Shown in pieces: positions 1-8,929 of a stretch of DNA of 64,000 nt (positions within the stretch are counted from its first letter, which is position 1; the number at the start of each line of letters is the position of its first letter). The DNA lies in NCBI RefSeq assembly GCF_014205135.1, contig NZ_JACHMY010000001.1, positions 8,804,001 through 8,868,000 on the forward strand. The letters are read 5' to 3'. The position numbers and the translations under genes are program-made. Origin of the DNA: Kribbella italica. Its GTDB lineage: Bacteria; Actinomycetota; Actinomycetes; Propionibacteriales; Kribbellaceae. The notes beneath the pieces were generated by a model, which was not told where the DNA came from, did not search any database, and saw nothing but the letters and a program-made list of their open reading frames with translations.

Positions 1-150
1 GCCGACGCCGTCGTCACCGCGCTCCGGGCCGGCGGCCCACCACCCGTTCACGCGTCCGCCGGCCGGCGTGCGCTGCAGCTCGCCCAGGCCACGATCGCCT
101 CGTTCGACCGGGGTGTGCGCGTCGACGTCGACGAGTTCGTTCGAGCCTGA
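1..150 (+). CDS. C-terminal end of a probable Gfo/Idh/MocA-family oxidoreductase (partial)
   Basis: An open frame enters from the left edge and stops with TGA at 148-150, giving 49 residues. The text around residues 19-35 (AGRRALQLAQATIASFDRG) resembles the C-terminal helix of Gfo/Idh/MocA sugar dehydrogenases, where a GRRALEL-type helix is followed by a short strand. The next gene, a sugar-binding lipoprotein, starts 24 bases later on the same strand, and such dehydrogenases often travel with sugar ABC importers. No catalytic part is in the window, so the family is only a suggestion. Confidence 0.45.
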   Translation, partial: ADAVVTALRAGGPPPVHASAGRRALQLAQATIASFDRGVRVDVDEFVRA

Positions 151-174
151 CCGTCACTGTTCCAGGAGGCACCC

Positions 175-1572
175 ATGTCAGCACCGCACCCCATCGGCCG
201 TAGACGGTTGCTCCAGCTCGGCGGGCTGGCCGCGCTGGGCAGCGCCGCGGCCGGCCTGTCCGGCTGCAGCGGAAAGTCGCTCGGCGACTCCGGCTCAGGA
301 TCCAGCTCCGGGGGCAAGCAGTTGCAGTTCATGTTCTGGGGATCGACCGCCGAGCAGAAGGCGATCGCGAACATGCTCAAGGGCTTCGAGAAGGAGAAGC
401 CCGGCGTGACGGTGAAGCCGGTCTTCACTCCCGCGGACTACGACACCAAGCTGAACGCCCTGGTAGCCAGCAACCGGCAGCCCGACCTGTGCTACATGCA
501 GGCTGCGATGGGCTACCGGCTGGCCGAGCAGGGCAAGCTGGTCAACCTCTATCCGTACTTCGACAAGTACCCCGACCTGGCGAACCGGTTGCCCGGCACC
601 TACTTCTGGTGGGACAAGGGCAAGACCTACGGGACCCAGAGCGCGAACGAGATCATGTCGCTGTGGTACAGCAAGGCCGCCTTCGGCGACGCGGGCGTCG
701 CCGTACCTCCGGCCGAAGCAGCGAAGGCCTGGAACTGGGACACCTTCGTCGACACGGCGTACAAGCTCACCGTCGACCAGGAGGGCAGGCACCCGGACGA
801 AACCGGCTTCGACGCCAAGCGGATCCGCCAGTACGGCGTATCGGCCGGACTCGGCGCGACGGTCTGGCAACCCTTGTTGCTCAGCCGGGGGATCAACTTC
901 ACCGACGAGACCGCGACGAAGAGCATGCTGGATACCCCCGAGGCGATCGAGGTGTTCCAGGACCTGGCCGATCTGATGTTCAAGCACCGGGTCGCGCCGA
1001 CGCCGGCGCAACTCGGCAACAACGCCCCGAGTACGACCGTACAGCTGAAGACCCGGCGCGTCGCGATGGTGATCGACGGGCAGTGGACGCTGCTCGACCT
1101 GAGCCAGGGCAACGTCGAGTTCGGGATGGGAGTGCTGCCCCGGTACGACAAGCCGATGACGATCACGCTCGGCGGGGCGACGGCGATCTTCGCGTCCACG
1201 AAACACGAGGAGGAAGCGGTCGAGCTGTACCTGCACCACGACAACCCGGAGAAGGTCGACCTGTTCAGCTCCGGGCTGTGGATGCCGCTGGAGAAGCGGT
1301 ACTACACCGACCAGAAGGACATCGACGTGTGGACGCGCAACGACGCGCACCCACCCGAGTACCGGACCGCGGCGATCGACTACACGATCAACCACTCGGC
1401 GCCGTACTTCTACCAGAAGCTGCGCAACATCGAGGCGATCGACAAGGTGCTGACGCCCGCGATCCAGGTGATCCAGCAGGGCAAGACACCGGCCGCCGAA
1501 GTCCTGAAGCCGCTCGCTGCCAAGCTGAACGGTGGGCTGCTGAAGGGCACCTACCCGACCGACGGCAGATGA
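175..1572 (+). CDS. Sugar ABC transporter substrate-binding lipoprotein
   Basis: This 465-residue protein is the extracellular binding component of a type-1 carbohydrate ABC importer. The N-terminus has a Tat-like twin arginine (RRRLLQLGG, residues 9-17), a hydrophobic stretch and a lipobox ending LSGC with Cys31, so it should be exported and lipid-anchored outside the membrane. The mature part starts with a Ser/Gly linker and then QLQFMFWG, the usual first strand of the solute-binding fold. An SD-like CCAGGAGG lies just before the ATG. The stop overlaps the start of the first permease by 4 bases, so the three transport genes form one unit. No ATPase gene is present; such systems often share a housekeeping MsiK-type ATPase. 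The sugar is unknown. Confidence 0.9.
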   Translation: MSAPHPIGRRRLLQLGGLAALGSAAAGLSGCSGKSLGDSGSGSSSGGKQLQFMFWGSTAEQKAIANMLKGFEKEKPGVTVKPVFTPADYDTKLNALVASNRQPDLCYMQAAMGYRLAEQGKLVNLYPYFDKYPDLANRLPGTYFWWDKGKTYGTQSANEIMSLWYSKAAFGDAGVAVPPAEAAKAWNWDTFVDTAYKLTVDQEGRHPDETGFDAKRIRQYGVSAGLGATVWQPLLLSRGINFTDETATKSMLDTPEAIEVFQDLADLMFKHRVAPTPAQLGNNAPSTTVQLKTRRVAMVIDGQWTLLDLSQGNVEFGMGVLPRYDKPMTITLGGATAIFASTKHEEEAVELYLHHDNPEKVDLFSSGLWMPLEKRYYTDQKDIDVWTRNDAHPPEYRTAAIDYTINHSAPYFYQKLRNIEAIDKVLTPAIQVIQQGKTPAAEVLKPLAAKLNGGLLKGTYPTDGR

Positions 1573-2492
1573 CCGCGGCCACCGTGCGGAGCCCCAGCCG
1601 TCGAGGTGACCTGCTCAGGTCGGAACGGCGGTGGGGATGGTTGCTCGCGGCACCGGCCATCCTCGGGTTCGTGATCTTCACGATCGGGCCGATGGTCGCC
1701 TCGCTGGTGTTCAGCCTGACCGACTGGACCATCGGGGCTCCCGCGAAGTTCATCGGCCTCGACAACTACGACCGGCTGGCCGGTGACCCGCTGTTCTGGA
1801 AGTCCCTGAACGTCACCACCTATTACACCCTCGGCGTCGTACCGCTCACCCTGCTGGCCGGCTTCGTCGTCGCGCTCTTGCTGAACCAGGGGGTCCGCGG
1901 TCGTTCTTTCTGGCGCACGATCTACTACCTGCCCACGCTGGTACCGGCCGTGGCCAGTTCGGTGTTGTGGATCTGGATCTTCAACCCCGACTTCGGTCTG
2001 CTCAACAGCCTGCTGAGGCAGGGCGGACTACCGACGTCGAGCTGGATCTACGGCGAGCGGTCGGCCGTACCGTCGTTGATGCTGATGAGCGTCTGGGGTT
2101 TCGGCAACGCGATGGTGATCTTCCTGGCCGGGCTGCAGGGCGTTCCGCGGCACCTCTACGAGGCGGTCGCGATCGACGGCGGTGGGACCTGGGCCCGCTT
2201 CCGGCACGTCACGCTGCCGTTCATGACGCCGGTGATCTTCTACAACCTGGTGACCGGCGTCATCGGCACCTTCCAGGTCTTCAACCAGGCCTACATCATG
2301 ACCCAGGGCGGGCCGAACAACGCGACCCAGTTCTACATCTACTACCTGTACACCAAGGCCTTCACCGACAGCGAGATCGGCTACGCCAGCGCGCTGGCCT
2401 GGGTGTTGTTCATCCTGGTGCTGGTGATCACGATTGCGCTGTTCCGCAATGCTCGCCGCTGGGTCTACTACGAGATCGGGGCAGCTCGATGA
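1569..2492 (+). CDS. Sugar ABC transporter permease (MalF/UgpA type)
   Basis: A 307-residue inner-membrane permease of the carbohydrate uptake-1 family. A short basic cytoplasmic N-terminus is followed by about six hydrophobic segments (the first around LLAAPAILGFVIF). The EAA coupling loop that docks on the ATPase is visible as EAVAIDGGGTWARFRHVTLP. The ATG at 1569 overlaps the stop of the binding-protein gene as ATGA, and its own stop overlaps the second permease in the same way, so translation is coupled. It probably pairs with the next gene to form the channel. Confidence 0.92.
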   Translation: MTAATVRSPSRRGDLLRSERRWGWLLAAPAILGFVIFTIGPMVASLVFSLTDWTIGAPAKFIGLDNYDRLAGDPLFWKSLNVTTYYTLGVVPLTLLAGFVVALLLNQGVRGRSFWRTIYYLPTLVPAVASSVLWIWIFNPDFGLLNSLLRQGGLPTSSWIYGERSAVPSLMLMSVWGFGNAMVIFLAGLQGVPRHLYEAVAIDGGGTWARFRHVTLPFMTPVIFYNLVTGVIGTFQVFNQAYIMTQGGPNNATQFYIYYLYTKAFTDSEIGYASALAWVLFILVLVITIALFRNARRWVYYEIGAAR

Positions 2493-3415
2493 CGACGACC
2501 AGAACCGCTCCCTCCACTGCGGCGACGCCTCCGCGGGGTCGCGGACCGCGACGCCGTTCGGCCCCTCGACCCGTCGGAGCCGGCTTCGCCGGGCGCCGGA
2601 TGGCGCTGTGGATCGTGCTCGGTCTCGGCGGCGCGGTGATGATCCTGCCGTTCGTCTGGCTGGTCCGTAGCGCGCTGATGACCGACAACCAGATCTTCAT
2701 CTCCCCACCCGAATGGCTCCCTGAGCCCTTCGCGTGGTCCAACTTCACCGGCGCGATGAGCTCGCGCCCCTTCGCCCGCTATTTCCTCAACACGATGATC
2801 ATCGAGGTGCTGGTCGTCACCGGGACCGTGCTGACCTGCTCGCTGGCGGCGTTCAGCTTCTCCCGGCTGCGCTGGCGCGGCCGCAACCTCGTCTTCGGCC
2901 TGCTGCTCACCGGCGTCATGCTCCCGTACGCCGTCACGCTGATCCCGACGTTCGTCATGTGGGGTTCCCTCGGTGCCCTCGACACCTTCGTGCCGCTCAC
3001 CTTGCCGGCCTGGTTCGCCGGAGCCGGGGGAGGGGTCTTCAACATCTTCCTCTTCCGCCAGTTCTTCCTCACGATCCCGTACGAGCTGGACGAAGCGGCC
3101 TACATCGACGGCGCCACCCCGTGGAAGGTGTTCTGGTCGGTGATCATGCCGCTGTCCAAGCCGGTCATCGTGGTGGTGGTGATCTTCACCTTCATCGGCG
3201 TGTGGAACGACTTCCTCGGCCCGCTGCTTTACCTGACCGACGACAGCAAGTTCACCCTCGCCCTCGGCCTGGCAGGCTTCCAGAGCACCTACACCGCCCA
3301 ATGGGGATTCCTGATGGCGGCGTCCCTCGTGGTCATCCTCCCCATCACCTTGATCTTCTTCGCTCTGCAACGCTACTTCGTCGAAGGAGTGACCCTGACC
3401 GGCGTCAAGGGCTAA
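2489..3415 (+). CDS. Sugar ABC transporter permease (MalG/UgpE type)
   Basis: A 308-residue permease, partner of the preceding gene. The first 40 residues are Pro/Arg-rich and likely cytoplasmic. Several membrane segments follow, and the EAA loop reads DEAAYIDGATPWKVFWSVIMP. The C-terminus ends in GVTLTGVKG, the usual ending of MalG-like subunits. The start at 2489 overlaps the previous stop by 4 bases. It is the last gene of the operon; the next sequence is gene debris on the other strand. Confidence 0.92.
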   Translation: MTTTRTAPSTAATPPRGRGPRRRSAPRPVGAGFAGRRMALWIVLGLGGAVMILPFVWLVRSALMTDNQIFISPPEWLPEPFAWSNFTGAMSSRPFARYFLNTMIIEVLVVTGTVLTCSLAAFSFSRLRWRGRNLVFGLLLTGVMLPYAVTLIPTFVMWGSLGALDTFVPLTLPAWFAGAGGGVFNIFLFRQFFLTIPYELDEAAYIDGATPWKVFWSVIMPLSKPVIVVVVIFTFIGVWNDFLGPLLYLTDDSKFTLALGLAGFQSTYTAQWGFLMAASLVVILPITLIFFALQRYFVEGVTLTGVKG

Positions 3416-3437
3416 CCAAATGGCTGATGTTGAAGCT

Positions 3438-3575
3438 TCAATGCCAACCGGCCACCACCCAGTCGTCGCGCGGCACCCGTGCTTCGGCGGACAGGTAGCC
3501 GCGCGCGATGGCCAGGCCGATGCCGCGGCTGGAACCGGTGACGAGCGCCAACCGCTCGGTCAGGCCGAAGATCAT
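3438..3575 (-). pseudogene. SDR dehydrogenase N-terminal fragment (remnant)
   Basis: The minus strand from ATG 3575 encodes MIFGLTERLALVTGSSRGIG and about 25 more residues. This is the Rossmann TGxxxGIG segment of a short-chain dehydrogenase and closely matches the start of the intact SDR at 60336. Homology stops after about 35 residues at ARGYLSAEARV, so most of the enzyme is missing. It sits directly behind a FadR fragment, in the same order as the intact pair at 59.6-61.1 kb. Confidence 0.8.
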
Positions 3576-3583
3576 GGGCTGTT

Positions 3584-3805
3584 TTCGGGCCGAGGACCTC
3601 AACACGTGACGCCCGGACACGGGCGGGCGCTCCTGCTTCGGCAGCATTCGGATCCCGGGCCGCGATCGCGTCGACGACGCGTTCATGCCGTTGCAGCGAT
3701 GCGGGAGTGTCGCCGGTGAAGAGCTGGTGGCGATCGGAGTACCGGGCATGCAGGGTGGCGATCAGCGCCTGTACCAGCTGGCTCAGCACCGCGTTCGCTG
3801 ACCCT
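3584..3805 (-). pseudogene. FadR/GntR regulator C-terminal fragment (remnant)
   Basis: About 74 minus-strand residues, including NAVLSQLVQALIATLHARYS and DTPASLQRHERVVDAIAARD, are nearly identical to the end of the intact FadR-family regulator at 59608-60336. The winged-helix DNA-binding domain and the first part of the FCD ligand domain are absent. The fragment ends VEVLGP just before the SDR fragment, as in the intact copy. It cannot encode a working regulator. I saw nothing recognisable in 3806-3917. Confidence 0.85.
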
Positions 3806-3917
3806 GGTCCCCGCACTGCTCGGCTTCTGGCCGATGCTCCCTCCAGCATCGTGCGGATTGGCGCGCGATGTCGTCCCCGAGGCCATGTCGCTCGGGAGTC
3901 CTGCGAGCGCAGAGGCT

Positions 3918-6212
3918 TCATCCAGCAGGCGGCGCCGACGAGTCCTCAGGCCGGTTCGGAGTGTAGAAGTGATTCGCGGCCGCAAGTACGGCGTCGATCC
4001 CGGAGTCGCGGCCCGCCTGCCATGCTTGGTGGAACTCGTCGGTCTGCAGTCTCGATCGGGCGACGCCGCAGTCTCGAGCTACGACGTCGAGCGTCGTCGG
4101 AAAGTCCAGTTTCACATGATGCTCTGCGGCCAAGGAGGCTGACGCGGCGAAGAGCTGGGTGCCCAGTTTCGGGTTCCCGAGCCGCACCGTGACTCCGGCC
4201 AGTGCCTCGACGATGAACGTCAGAGTCCAGCGGTTCTTGACTGCCACGGCCAAGTCGAGTGCCTCGAGCAGCAGCCCGGCGGCTTCGTCGAGCCGGCCCT
4301 GTCGCTCGACTGTGATGGCTCTGGCGTTGAGAACCGAACTGATCTCGAACGCCCCTCCGGCCTGTCGGGCGGCCGCCTCTGCCAGTCGCAACTGGCCATC
4401 GCTGTCCTCGACCTGCCCGGCCAGAAGTGCGATCTGGCCACCTGCCAAGCGGACGTAGGTGGTGAGCCAGGGTTCATCGAGCCGTGCGACAGCTTCTTCG
4501 GCCTGGATCAGCATGGTCTTCGCCATCGGGAGGTCACCGGCCATGAAGGCCGTCGAGGAGGCCAAGGTCGCGGCCTCGGCCGCGAGCCGGCCGTCTGCCA
4601 GGCGGCGGGCAAGCGAGAGTCCCGTTCGGGCACGGGCACATGCTGTCGCTGGATCGCTGTGATGCATCAATACTGCCTCGGCAACCAGTACACGGGCTCG
4701 GGTAGCGTCGTCGACAGGTGTTTCCGTGATGCGCCCGAGCCACGTCAGAGCCTCGCGGGAGTAGCCTCGGACAGCGAGGAAGACGGTGGTCAGTCGGATC
4801 AACTCCGCAGCGAGGGCGGGGTTCCCGGTGCCGATCAAATGGAGTACTGCGAGGCGGATACTGCAGATATCGGCCTCGAGGAGCTGGAAGGCCGTCACCT
4901 GATTGATGGTGTGCAGGTCGTCAGCAAGTCCCCGGATGACCTCGAGCATCCCCTTCGTCAGGTCGGCCGTTGTGGCGACCCTCTCTGTTGCTGACAGGCG
5001 TGCTGCAGCGTCCTGGCGGATGGGTTCGAGCAGGCGGAATCGATCGATCCCCTCAAGGTTCGCGGTGCGCAAGACGAGCGAGTGCTCGATCAGTTCGTAA
5101 AGGTCGTGCAGCGTGCCGGTCTGGTGGTTCCCGATCGCCTTCACGGTGGACAGCGAGAAGGTGCCTGAGCAGACCGACAGCCGCAGGAGCAGCGATCGAG
5201 CGGAGTCGGTCAATAGTTTATGGCTCCAGGTGATGGTCTCGTCCATGGTTCGTTGTCGCGTCGGTAGATCGCGCAGGCCGACGTCCGGTACGACGTCGAA
5301 ACGGTCCGCCAGCGCAGTCGGTCCAAACAGCGCGGCCGCCGAAGCGGCGAGCTCGACGGCAAGCGGCAGTCCGTCAGATCGTTTGCAGAGAATCTCGACG
5401 GCGGCGCGAGTGCTGTTGTTCCACTCTCCGCCGGCCGCGACCAGACGCTCGCGGAAGAGGCTCATTGATTCTGCGTGGGTGAGCGGATGCACTGTGAACT
5501 CGCGCTCGTCGCGCAGCCGCAGTCGTGCCCGGCTGGTAGCGAGCACGACAAGGCTCGGGCACCGGCGCAGCAATCCTGCGAGCGAGGTCGACCAACCCAT
5601 CAGGTGTTCGATGCCGTCGAGAATCAACAGCAGGTGACGATCCTCCATCAGCCTCGCCAGGCCGACGTCGTCGAAGACCGCGGTATCCGAGGTCTCGAGC
5701 CCACGCAGGATCGCAGGCACGATCCCGTCCGGCTTGTCGACCTGGGCGAGTTCGATCAATACGACACCACCCGGGAAACGATCGCGCACTCGCTCCGCGG
5801 CCATCAGCGCGACGGTTGTCTTCCCGACTCCACCGGGGCCGGTGAGGGTGAGAAGTTGGTGCCGTCGGCCCGCTAGTTCCTCACTCAGCGCGGAGACGAT
5901 GCCGTCGCGGCCTACGACCGCGGTTGGGAGCCCCGGTAGCCCCGACCTTGGTCCCGACCCTGGAGTTGGAGGCGTACGGTGGGCGGACGTTCCACGCGGC
6001 GCGAGCATCGCAATCAGCCTGGCTCGCTCGTCATCGGCCAGCTCGAGGGCCGTCGCCAAGGCGCGGACAGTGTGCGGGTAGGGCGAGCGCCGCTCGCCCC
6101 GCTCCAGCGCGCCGATCGCTTTGACTGTTACACCGGCACGCTCTGCCAGTTCCTTCTGACTCCACGAGCGGGCTGTCCTCAGCTCGCGGAGGCGATGCGC
6201 GAATGTCGTCAC
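3918..6212 (-). CDS. XRE-HTH / NB-ARC STAND ATPase / TPR transcriptional regulator
   Basis: I place the start at GTG 6212 (764 residues) because its first residues, VTTFAHRLRELR, line up with the GTG start of the divergent paralogue, and a GGGA lies 9-12 bases upstream. An in-frame ATG at 6350 would run through the promoter region. Residues 4-60 are an XRE helix-turn-helix (WSQKELAERAGVTVKAIGAL). A Walker A motif, TGPGGVGKTT, is near residue 125, Walker B reads LLLILDGIEHL, and the NB-ARC GLPLAVEL motif follows. The C-terminal half is rich in Ala/Leu helices typical of tetratricopeptide repeats. Such proteins are signal-transducing NTPases that switch on binding a ligand. A regulator of the neighbouring cluster is inferred from position. 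Confidence 0.85.
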   Translation of the reverse strand: MTTFAHRLRELRTARSWSQKELAERAGVTVKAIGALERGERRSPYPHTVRALATALELADDERARLIAMLAPRGTSAHRTPPTPGSGPRSGLPGLPTAVVGRDGIVSALSEELAGRRHQLLTLTGPGGVGKTTVALMAAERVRDRFPGGVVLIELAQVDKPDGIVPAILRGLETSDTAVFDDVGLARLMEDRHLLLILDGIEHLMGWSTSLAGLLRRCPSLVVLATSRARLRLRDEREFTVHPLTHAESMSLFRERLVAAGGEWNNSTRAAVEILCKRSDGLPLAVELAASAAALFGPTALADRFDVVPDVGLRDLPTRQRTMDETITWSHKLLTDSARSLLLRLSVCSGTFSLSTVKAIGNHQTGTLHDLYELIEHSLVLRTANLEGIDRFRLLEPIRQDAAARLSATERVATTADLTKGMLEVIRGLADDLHTINQVTAFQLLEADICSIRLAVLHLIGTGNPALAAELIRLTTVFLAVRGYSREALTWLGRITETPVDDATRARVLVAEAVLMHHSDPATACARARTGLSLARRLADGRLAAEAATLASSTAFMAGDLPMAKTMLIQAEEAVARLDEPWLTTYVRLAGGQIALLAGQVEDSDGQLRLAEAAARQAGGAFEISSVLNARAITVERQGRLDEAAGLLLEALDLAVAVKNRWTLTFIVEALAGVTVRLGNPKLGTQLFAASASLAAEHHVKLDFPTTLDVVARDCGVARSRLQTDEFHQAWQAGRDSGIDAVLAAANHFYTPNRPEDSSAPPAG

Positions 6213-6313
6213 GTTCAGTTCCCGCTGTAGCCCTTCGGCAGCTGTTACGCCACGAGTCGAGAGGCCCGATTCAAAGATGCGACCTGTTGGCCCGGACGCT
6301 GTGGGACAGAGGA

Positions 6314-6343
6314 TTGAGAGATACGAAACCGGTTTCGTATGAT
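6314..6343 (+). promoter_or_regulatory. Putative promoter of the rightward XRE-NB-ARC gene
   Basis: TTGAGA (6314-6319) and TATGAT (6338-6343) are separated by 18 bases. Transcription would start near 6350, leaving a leader of about 10 bases before GTG 6360, with no Shine-Dalgarno sequence. The spacer and the first bases of the -10 box are occupied by the perfect palindrome at 6321-6340, so a bound protein should control it directly. Confidence 0.5.
6321..6340. promoter_or_regulatory. Perfect 20-bp palindromic operator between divergent regulators
   Basis: ATACGAAACCGGTTTCGTAT is identical to its reverse complement over all 20 bases. It lies in the 147-bp gap between the two GTG starts of the divergent XRE-NB-ARC genes. 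It is the most symmetric element I found in the window. XRE proteins usually bind such dyads as dimers, so one or both flanking regulators are the natural candidates. Confidence 0.7.
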
Positions 6344-6359
6344 CAGGCATAATAGCTTG

Positions 6360-8645
6360 GTGGCGTCGTTCGCGGACCTCCTGGTTCGGCGGAGACGTGG
6401 CCTGTCGCTGACTCAGCGTGAACTCGCTGCGCGTGCTGGGCTGACGTTGAAAGCGGTAGCGGCGCTGGAGCAGGGGACCCGGCGGTACCCGTATCCCAAT
6501 ACCGTCCGCGCTCTCGCGCGGGCACTCGAACTCGACGAGGCCGGATTGGCCGAACTTGCCTCGTCTGTTCCCGACCGGTCCGCCGTTTCCGGGCCGGCGA
6601 CCGGGCCGGCCCCGGCGCCCCTGGCTGAGTCAGGCGACCTTCCGGCTCCGCCAGCCGTCGTGATCGGCCGGGAGACGGACGTTGTGTCCGTCCGTCAACG
6701 GCTGCTGGCGACTCGCGGTTCGATGGTCACCCTGACCGGACCCGGGGGAGTCGGTAAGACGACTCTCGCACTCGTCGCCGCTGACTTGGCCCGCGACGAG
6801 TTTTCTGCGGGCGTGTTCTTCGTCGACCTCGCCGACGTCGTCGAAGTCGACGAGGTCCTCGTCACGGTCTCGGCCATCTTGGGTGTCCCCGAGCAGGAGA
6901 CCGACGGCACCGCGGCTTCTCTCGCGCCTCTGTTGAGCGGCCGGCGGATCTTGCTGGTGCTGGACAACGTGGAGCAGGTCGCCGGCTGTGCCTCAGACCT
7001 TGCCACGCTGCTCTCGTTGTGCCCGGACCTGGCGATCCTCGTCACTAGTAGGACCGCCCTGCGCATCCGATCCGAGTTCGTGGTGAGGGTCGCGCCGCTA
7101 TCGGCTGCGGATGCGATCCGGCTGTTCCGTGAGCGGGCTCGATCGGGCAGTTCGTCGCTCGCCGACACCGACGATTACGCAGTCGCTGAGCTGTGCCGGC
7201 AGGCTGATGGGTTGCCGCTTGCCCTCGAGCTGGCGGCGTCAGTCGTCGGGACGATGGGCATGGCGCCTTTCGCCGAGAATCTGGACACCGGGGCGTTGCC
7301 GGGGCCGCGGGATCTACCTCGTCGACAGCGTTCGATGGTGGCTACCGTTGCCTGGAGCTACCGACTGCTGGGGCGGAGATCGCAGGAACTGGTATCGCGC
7401 TTGTCGCTGATCCCCGGACCCTTCCCCATTCAAAGGGTTCTGGACATCGACGGAGGAGAGCCCCGCGAGGCGTTGAACGCCTTCGGCCAGGTGCTCGACC
7501 ATTCGCTGGTATCGCGGATGGGCAGTGTGGGCGGAGCGGAGTACTACCGTCTGCTCGTTCCGATTCGTCATCACGTAGGGACATACCTGAGTCCCGTGGA
7601 CCGGGACGTGACGATGGCGCGTCTGGTGCAGTCCTTCGTAGACGGTTGCCGGCGAGATGTTGATCTCTACGGTCCGGAGCAGGCGGAATCGCTGACGATA
7701 CTGGACGCCGAGACCGGCACGATCAGGGCCGTGCTCATCTGGCTGATCGACCGGCGTCGAGGCGATGACGCGGCCCAGTTGTTGTATTCGGTCGCGCTGT
7801 ACCTGCTCATTCGCGGACATTCTTCCGAAGGCCTGCGATGGACGGAGGGGCTCGGCGAACTGCCCATGACCAAGGCATCCCGCGCTCAGTGGCTCTTCGC
7901 GGAAACGGCCTTGAGGTTCGGCGCAGGCCAGTCCGCCCTCGCAGCGACCCGTACAGCGATCGCAGAGGCCGTCGACATCGCGCATGAGATCGGCGATTCC
8001 AGGCTCGCCGCCCAGGCGTGCTTCCAGGCGGCGAGCATCGCCGTCTCGGCGCTGGATCTCGAGGCTGCGGAGCATTTCCATCAGGAGGCGGCCCGGCACG
8101 CGAGCGGGATGGCCGACAACTGGATCAACACCTACGTTTCGACCGTCGGTGGCCGCGCGGCACTCATCGGCGGGCGTCCGGCCGAGGCCGAAGTGCTGTA
8201 CACCCAGGCGGTCGCCTCAGCTCGTGCGATCGGTGCGCCGTTCGAGATCACCGGGGCATTGGGGGGACTGGCCACAGCAATCGATCTGGTCGCACCGGGA
8301 AAGCGCGATGACGAGGTCGTCGCGCTGCTATCTGAAGCGTTGCTTCAGGCGGCGCGGCACCGGATCACGCTCAGCTTGGGTCACCTCCTGCCAGCCTTCG
8401 CGGCGGCGTTTGTGCGTCGCGACGACCTGCGGTTGGCCGCCCGTCTGCTCGGCGCCGCCGCCTCCTTTTGCCGGTACGACGACGCTGTGCACATCCCCGC
8501 GACACGTGAAGCGGCGGAGAGCGGCCTGGCCAAGGTCCGTGCACTCCTGAGCGAGGAAGCATTTGCTCAGGAGTGGGCGGCCGGTCGTGCGCTTGGATTC
8601 ACTGATCTGGCCGAGATCGCGCAACGATTCTGTCCCTCGACCTGA
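6360..8645 (+). CDS. XRE-HTH / NB-ARC STAND ATPase / TPR transcriptional regulator (paralogue of the leftward gene)
   Basis: A 761-residue protein from GTG 6360; an in-frame ATG at 6339 lies inside the palindrome and the -10 box and is less likely. Residues 4-60 are an XRE domain (LSLTQRELAARAGLTLKAVA). A proline-rich linker is followed by Walker A TGPGGVGKTT near residue 126, Walker B ILLVLDNVEQV and GLPLALEL. The C-terminal part is helical and TPR-like. It matches the leftward neighbour domain for domain, including RRYPYPNTVRALARALEL against RRSPYPHTVRALATALEL, so the two arose by duplication. About 280 bases with no recognised gene separate it from the pterin operon on the same strand. Confidence 0.87.
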   Translation: MASFADLLVRRRRGLSLTQRELAARAGLTLKAVAALEQGTRRYPYPNTVRALARALELDEAGLAELASSVPDRSAVSGPATGPAPAPLAESGDLPAPPAVVIGRETDVVSVRQRLLATRGSMVTLTGPGGVGKTTLALVAADLARDEFSAGVFFVDLADVVEVDEVLVTVSAILGVPEQETDGTAASLAPLLSGRRILLVLDNVEQVAGCASDLATLLSLCPDLAILVTSRTALRIRSEFVVRVAPLSAADAIRLFRERARSGSSSLADTDDYAVAELCRQADGLPLALELAASVVGTMGMAPFAENLDTGALPGPRDLPRRQRSMVATVAWSYRLLGRRSQELVSRLSLIPGPFPIQRVLDIDGGEPREALNAFGQVLDHSLVSRMGSVGGAEYYRLLVPIRHHVGTYLSPVDRDVTMARLVQSFVDGCRRDVDLYGPEQAESLTILDAETGTIRAVLIWLIDRRRGDDAAQLLYSVALYLLIRGHSSEGLRWTEGLGELPMTKASRAQWLFAETALRFGAGQSALAATRTAIAEAVDIAHEIGDSRLAAQACFQAASIAVSALDLEAAEHFHQEAARHASGMADNWINTYVSTVGGRAALIGGRPAEAEVLYTQAVASARAIGAPFEITGALGGLATAIDLVAPGKRDDEVVALLSEALLQAARHRITLSLGHLLPAFAAAFVRRDDLRLAARLLGAAASFCRYDDAVHIPATREAAESGLAKVRALLSEEAFAQEWAAGRALGFTDLAEIAQRFCPST

Positions 8646-8929
8646 TTCAGCCGACCTTCGCCGGACCTTCTCGTGCCGGACGACCGTGGGCCAAGCGTGG
8701 AGTCACTGTGGCTGTGGCCTCCTCGATCCGGGTCCTAATGTCGGTTTCGAGAGCTGACAACAAGCCAGTGGTCACCGGGGAAAGGTTTGACCCGACGGCA
8801 GGGCAGTGGCCGAGCCGAAACGGCTCGCCCCCGCCGAGTTGCGGCCGTCCTCTCGAACGTCCAGAACCCGGAGCCGTGTCGATCACGGTTACTGATCCAG
8901 ACAGCAGATTGCGCGAGGAGAGAGTTCGC

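Noticed and set aside
2468..3370. 300-residue open frame on the minus strand opposite the MalG-type permease
   Set aside because: Its composition (Gly/Glu/His/Arg repeats) is that of an antisense shadow, and the plus-strand permease has clear family motifs.
3918..8645. NB-ARC proteins as an anti-phage STAND defence system
   Set aside because: Both have N-terminal DNA-binding HTH domains and no effector (nuclease, protease or membrane) domain; regulation is the simpler reading.
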